DNA of 6,079 bases, taken from contig PBUZ01000101.1 in NCBI GenBank assembly GCA_002728035.1, forward strand, positions 1-6,079, in the 5' to 3' direction. The notes below the pieces were generated by a model that worked only from the letters and a program-made list of their open reading frames with translations, was not told the origin of the DNA and did no database searches. The number at the start of each line of letters is the position of its first letter. Position 1 is the stretch's first letter. Positions 4,575 to 6,079 of the stretch are shown here, piece after piece. Both the position numbers and the translations under genes were made by a program. Origin of the DNA: Methanobacteriota archaeon. GTDB taxonomy: Archaea; Thermoplasmatota; Poseidoniia; Poseidoniales; Poseidoniaceae.

Positions 4575-6079
4575 GTGAACTGTGGGGCATGTGGTGAACT
4601 CATTCCAGCAGACAGCATGTTCTGCCCTGAATGCGGTGCACGGCAAGACAATTCGGTTGCTGGAGGATTCGCTCCAGCACCGACGCAAAACCTCCCGCCA
4701 TTCCCTCCTCAACAACGCTCCTTTGACCCCGTTTCGGGACAAGCGCAACGCATGCAACAAGAGAACAACATGAACCAAATGGGGCACATCCCCCAAGACA
4801 TGCTTCAAGGCATGGCGCAAGGCATCAATCAACATCAAAACCTTCCTCCGGGCGTCTACCCCCAGCAACCCATCCAAGGTCAATTCCCTCCACAGCAAGC
4901 CTTCCCCCCACAGGGGAACGGCATGCCAACTTCGAACGTCGCCCCCATGAACGACCTGCCCAATATTCAGCGTGGGCCTTCCATCGCCAGTGGAGCGTTG
5001 CCAAATGCAAACAACGTCGCCCCCCTCTCGTCTGGGGGCACCAAGATCGCCCATAATCCAGCGAATTCACCAACCGATGCTATGGTCAATCGACTCGCTG
5101 AAGCCGAGCGTGCGGTGAAGGATGAACGGCGAAATCAATGGTTGTCAATGAATCAATCACCCGCATCTTCCGTGCTTGCGAACCTTGGCGGGGGCGAACT
5201 TCCATCCCACTTGCGGGCTGGACAGGACGGAACCAATGCTGCCGCCGACATCATGGCTGGAGCACTTGGGAACCAAACCAAGGATGCTCCGAACGATGCG
5301 CTCCTTCGACGAATCTCGGAAGTTGCCATTCGCCGGGTTGCGCGCAAACGCGGTGTTGCGGTTGAAGCACCCCAAACGAAATTGTCGGATGACACCTTTG
5401 AGGTCAACGTAACCTATGTCGATGATGGCCGAGTCCTGGATTCACCAGAAGATTTGACACAGGCATTTGAGCACGCCATTCAAACAGAATTGGCCCTCAA
5501 AGGATACGATTTGAGTTGTTCCGTGACCATGTTCCGTTCCAAAGACGGGAAAACGGAGAAGATCGGAGAGGAAGCATCCGATGAAGACATGTTCGCTTGC
5601 GAAATTTGTGACGGCTTGGTCAAGGAAAGCGACACCACTTGCCCACACTGCGGTGCGGTGTTCGAAGACGATGGAGAGGAAGAGCCTGCAGCGGCCCCTC
5701 CCAAGCGTGGTGGCCCTCCTGGCCCTGGAAGAAGCGGCGGCCCCCCCGGTCCGAAGAAGAGCGGCGGCCCCCCCGGTCCGAAGAAGAGCGGTGGTCCCCC
5801 CGGTCCGAAGAAGAGCGGTGGCCCCCCCGGTCCGAAGAAGAGCGGTGGTCCCCCTGGTCCAAAGAAGAGCGGTGGTCCCCCCGGTCCAAAGAAGAGCGGT
5901 GGCCCCCCTGGCGGCCCGAAGAAAGGCGGTCCAGGTGGTCCTCCCGGTCCAAAGAAGGGCGGTCCTCCCGGCGGTCCGAAGAAAGGCGGTCCAGGTGGCC
6001 CTCCCGGTCCAAAGAAGGGCGGTCCTCCCGGCGGCCCGAAGAAAGGCGGTCCTCCCGGCGGCCCGAAGAAAGGCGGTCC
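4575..6079 (+). CDS. Double zinc-ribbon protein with Gly/Pro/Lys repeat tail, 3' end beyond the window
   Basis: The frame is open for 501 codons to the window edge with no stop. The GTG start is chosen because it puts the first zinc ribbon in frame (CGAC at 3-6, CPEC at 17-20) and has a G-rich ribosome binding site; the ATG at codon 15 would cut the ribbon. Next is a disordered, Gln/Pro/Met/Asn-rich segment (about 22-165), a charged helix (about 166-190), another basic helix LLRRISEVAIRRVARKRGV (243-261), and a compact alpha/beta-looking part (about 275-330). A second zinc ribbon (CEIC 342-345, CPHC 356-359) is followed by an acidic patch and PPGPKK repeats from about 387. Zinc ribbons of this type bind metal and often nucleic acid or protein; the Lys-rich tail could bind DNA, RNA or acidic partners. 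There is no signal peptide, so it is probably cytoplasmic. I do not recognise the family, and the function is unknown. Confidence 0.85.
   Translation, partial: MNCGACGELIPADSMFCPECGARQDNSVAGGFAPAPTQNLPPFPPQQRSFDPVSGQAQRMQQENNMNQMGHIPQDMLQGMAQGINQHQNLPPGVYPQQPIQGQFPPQQAFPPQGNGMPTSNVAPMNDLPNIQRGPSIASGALPNANNVAPLSSGGTKIAHNPANSPTDAMVNRLAEAERAVKDERRNQWLSMNQSPASSVLANLGGGELPSHLRAGQDGTNAAADIMAGALGNQTKDAPNDALLRRISEVAIRRVARKRGVAVEAPQTKLSDDTFEVNVTYVDDGRVLDSPEDLTQAFEHAIQTELALKGYDLSCSVTMFRSKDGKTEKIGEEASDEDMFACEICDGLVKESDTTCPHCGAVFEDDGEEEPAAAPPKRGGPPGPGRSGGPPGPKKSGGPPGPKKSGGPPGPKKSGGPPGPKKSGGPPGPKKSGGPPGPKKSGGPPGGPKKGGPGGPPGPKKGGPPGGPKKGGPGGPPGPKKGGPPGGPKKGGPPGGPKKGG
5733..6079 (+). repeat. In-frame tandem repeats encoding SGGPPGPKK and GGPPGGPKK units
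   Basis: Six 27-bp units encoding SGGPPGPKK run from 5733 to 5894. A 30-bp transitional unit (SGGPPGGPKK) follows at 5895-5924. After that, 33-bp units (GGPGGPPGPKK, at 5925 and 5985) alternate with 27-bp units (GGPPGGPKK, at 5958, 6018 and 6045), and the array continues past the edge. Differences between units are mostly synonymous third-base changes (GGC/GGT, CCC/CCT, CCG/CCA), indicating expansion with selection on the peptide. The Pro-Pro-Gly content is collagen-like only in composition; the strict every-third-Gly pattern is not kept. Repeat number is likely variable and is prone to assembly collapse. Confidence 0.85.

Noticed and set aside
4407..5054. Long minus-strand open frame extending the squalene-synthase-like gene to 5054 (555 residues)
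   Set aside because: The added part lies antisense to the zinc-ribbon gene, has unprotein-like His/Arg/Cys-rich composition, and a proper ATG with GGAGGG exists at 4406.
5620..6012. Minus-strand frame with DRGDHRSS-type repeats
   Set aside because: It is the antisense shadow of the PPGPKK tandem repeats; its repetition is fully explained by the plus-strand coding repeat.
5733..6079. Collagen triple-helix domain
   Set aside because: Gly is not kept at every third position; the 9-residue unit with KKSGG breaks the register, so only composition is collagen-like.

Overview
The window looks like a piece of an archaeal chromosome, most plausibly a marine planktonic euryarchaeon (Poseidoniales/Marine Group II type). 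That placement is an inference. It rests on the compact gene layout, the short G-rich ribosome binding sites, the pair of squalene/phytoene synthases and an acidic zinc-ribbon protein with a Gly/Pro/Lys repeat tail. A bacterial source is not excluded, because no rRNA, tRNA or universal marker gene is present.

Layout. Positions 1-1660 are AT-rich (about 40% GC on lines counted by eye) and carry two small minus-strand genes: a protein with two GIY-YIG nuclease-like domains (110-955) and a small membrane protein (1188-1556). Unusual non-coding DNA lies before, between and after them. A block of about 55 bp at 31-85 recurs inverted at 1574-1627. A 3 x 30 bp degenerate tandem array sits between the genes at 1021-1110. 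All three blocks share the forward-strand motif TCAxxGGG and fold into hairpins. I read this stretch as a candidate small mobile element or cassette-like island. Positions 1667-1968 then hold what looks like the 3' remnant of an acidic secreted-type protein gene.

Positions 1969-4406 are the GC-richer backbone (about 55% GC on a line counted). Two paralogous head-to-head prenyl synthases lie on the minus strand, upstream gene first: a squalene-synthase-like protein (3387-4406), then a CrtB/HpnD-like phytoene synthase with an N-terminal extension (1969-3267). They are probably cotranscribed and supply C30 and/or C40 precursors for squalene or carotenoids. A 168-bp divergent intergenic region (4407-4574) separates them from a plus-strand gene (from 4575). 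That gene runs off the right edge and encodes a protein with two zinc ribbons and a long PPGPKK-type repeat tail.

Main point of interest. The left third combines inverted, hairpin-forming ends, the same short motif at every gene boundary, a duplicated GIY-YIG protein, AT-rich composition and no ribosome binding sites, next to a broken gene. This could be an undescribed mobile unit. The evidence is one copy read by eye, so it is a hypothesis.
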